Shown: piece after piece, positions 63,370-64,000 of the stretch
Numbering within the stretch: the stretch's first letter is position 1
How the letters are laid out: each line of letters opens with the position of its first letter
Assembly (NCBI RefSeq): GCF_027887165.1
Contig: NC_077227.1
Span: 78,002,988 to 78,066,987 of the forward strand
Direction of reading: 5' to 3'
Length of the DNA stretch: 64,000 nt
From: Monodelphis domestica
Lineage: Eukaryota > Chordata > Mammalia > Didelphimorphia > Didelphidae
Notes under the pieces: generated by a model
Databases searched by the model: none
What the model was told of the DNA's origin: nothing
What the model saw: the letters and a program-made list of their open reading frames with translations, nothing else
Position numbers and translations under genes: made by a program

Positions 63370-64000
63370 GAAAATCTGAATCCTAAAGTGTCAGAAAACT
63401 GTCAAAAATTGTTGCCACACTATGCCCAAAGGGCTATAAAATTGTGCATTTTGATCCTTTGACTCATATCCCAAAAGAGATCATAAAAAAGAGGAAGGAT
63501 CTGCTTGTACAAAAATGTTTATAGCAGCTCTTTGTGGTGGCAAAGAATTAGAAACTGAGGGGATGTCCATCAATTGGGGAATGGATAGACAAATTGTGGT
63601 ATGTGCTGGTGATGGAATACTAGTGTGTTATAAGGAGTGATGAACAGGATGACTTCAGAAAGAGCTGCAAAGACCTACATAACTGATGCAGAGTGAAATC
63701 AGCAGAACCAGAACATCATACACAGTAACAGCAATATTGTACAATGATCAGTTATGAAAGTCTTAGCTGCTTTGAACAATGCAGTGATCTGGGACATTTC
63801 TGAAGGATTTATGACAATCCTATCCATTCCCAGAGAAAGAACTGTTGGAATAGGATGGATGTGGTCAAAGTATATACCTTTTCCCATTAGTTTATTTGGG
63901 TATTTCTTTTGGAGTTTTGGTTTTCTGTGAATATTCTCTTACAATGATGACCAATATGGAAGTATGTTTTGCATGATACTACATGTATAATCCAGATCAA
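63370..64000 (+). mobile_element. L1 3' region, running off the window
   Basis: Forward L1 ORF2-end and 3' UTR: cccaaagggctataaaattg, catcaattggggaatggata, cagagtgaaatcagcagaac. Continues beyond position 64000. Confidence 0.9.

Overview
The window is vertebrate nuclear DNA, almost certainly from a marsupial. The genes are spliced with canonical GT/AG junctions, two CpG-rich promoters stand in an AT-rich background, and the spaces between exons are packed with marsupial-type retroposons. These include CORE-SINEs with an RTE-like tail (the opossum RTESINE / wallaby WSINE kind), MAR1-like and MIR/THER-like SINEs, L1, L2 and CR1/L3 LINEs, a hAT-type MITE family and a few LTR fossils. I cannot decide between an American and an Australian marsupial by eye.

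Four protein genes are recognised, in an order that (from memory) matches human chr10q24 read in reverse. PI4K2A (minus) has exons 1 to 7 at 166-17066, and its 3' exons lie left of the window. MORN4 (plus) has a CpG promoter near 24.6 kb, coding exons at 33809-35996 and a poly(A) signal at 37154. HOGA1 (minus) has exons 2 to 7 at 38445-46490; exon 1 was not found, so intron 1 is at least 17.5 kb unless exon 1 was missed. The C10orf62 orthologue (minus) has its main coding exon at 60889-61638, apparently inside HOGA1 intron 1. PI4K2A and MORN4 are divergent, with promoters about 7.5 kb apart. MORN4 and HOGA1 converge tail to tail. The products are a membrane lipid kinase (phosphatidylinositol 4-phosphate synthesis), a MORN-repeat adaptor, a mitochondrial hydroxyproline-catabolism aldolase and a His-rich protein of unknown function. 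They form a syntenic block, not an operon or pathway.

Region by region: 0-17 kb is PI4K2A with its introns; 17-24.5 kb is intergenic, with a solo LTR, L2, L1 and a second LTR; 24.5-37.2 kb is MORN4, whose long 5' intron holds an LTR interrupted by an L1 and a CR1/L3 copy; 37.2-46.5 kb is HOGA1, whose last intron carries a striking inverted repeat; 46.5-60 kb is a nested L1/SINE graveyard; 60-64 kb holds C10orf62 and further repeats.

I found no CRISPR array, bacterial-type operon or convincing new multi-gene system. The most useful leads are an N-terminal hydrophobic extension and missing start codon in the C10orf62 orthologue, a roughly 180 bp inverted repeat with a 96 percent identical core in HOGA1 intron 6, a short uORF just upstream of the MORN4 start, and many retroposon insertions with exact target-site duplications that give a readable insertion history.
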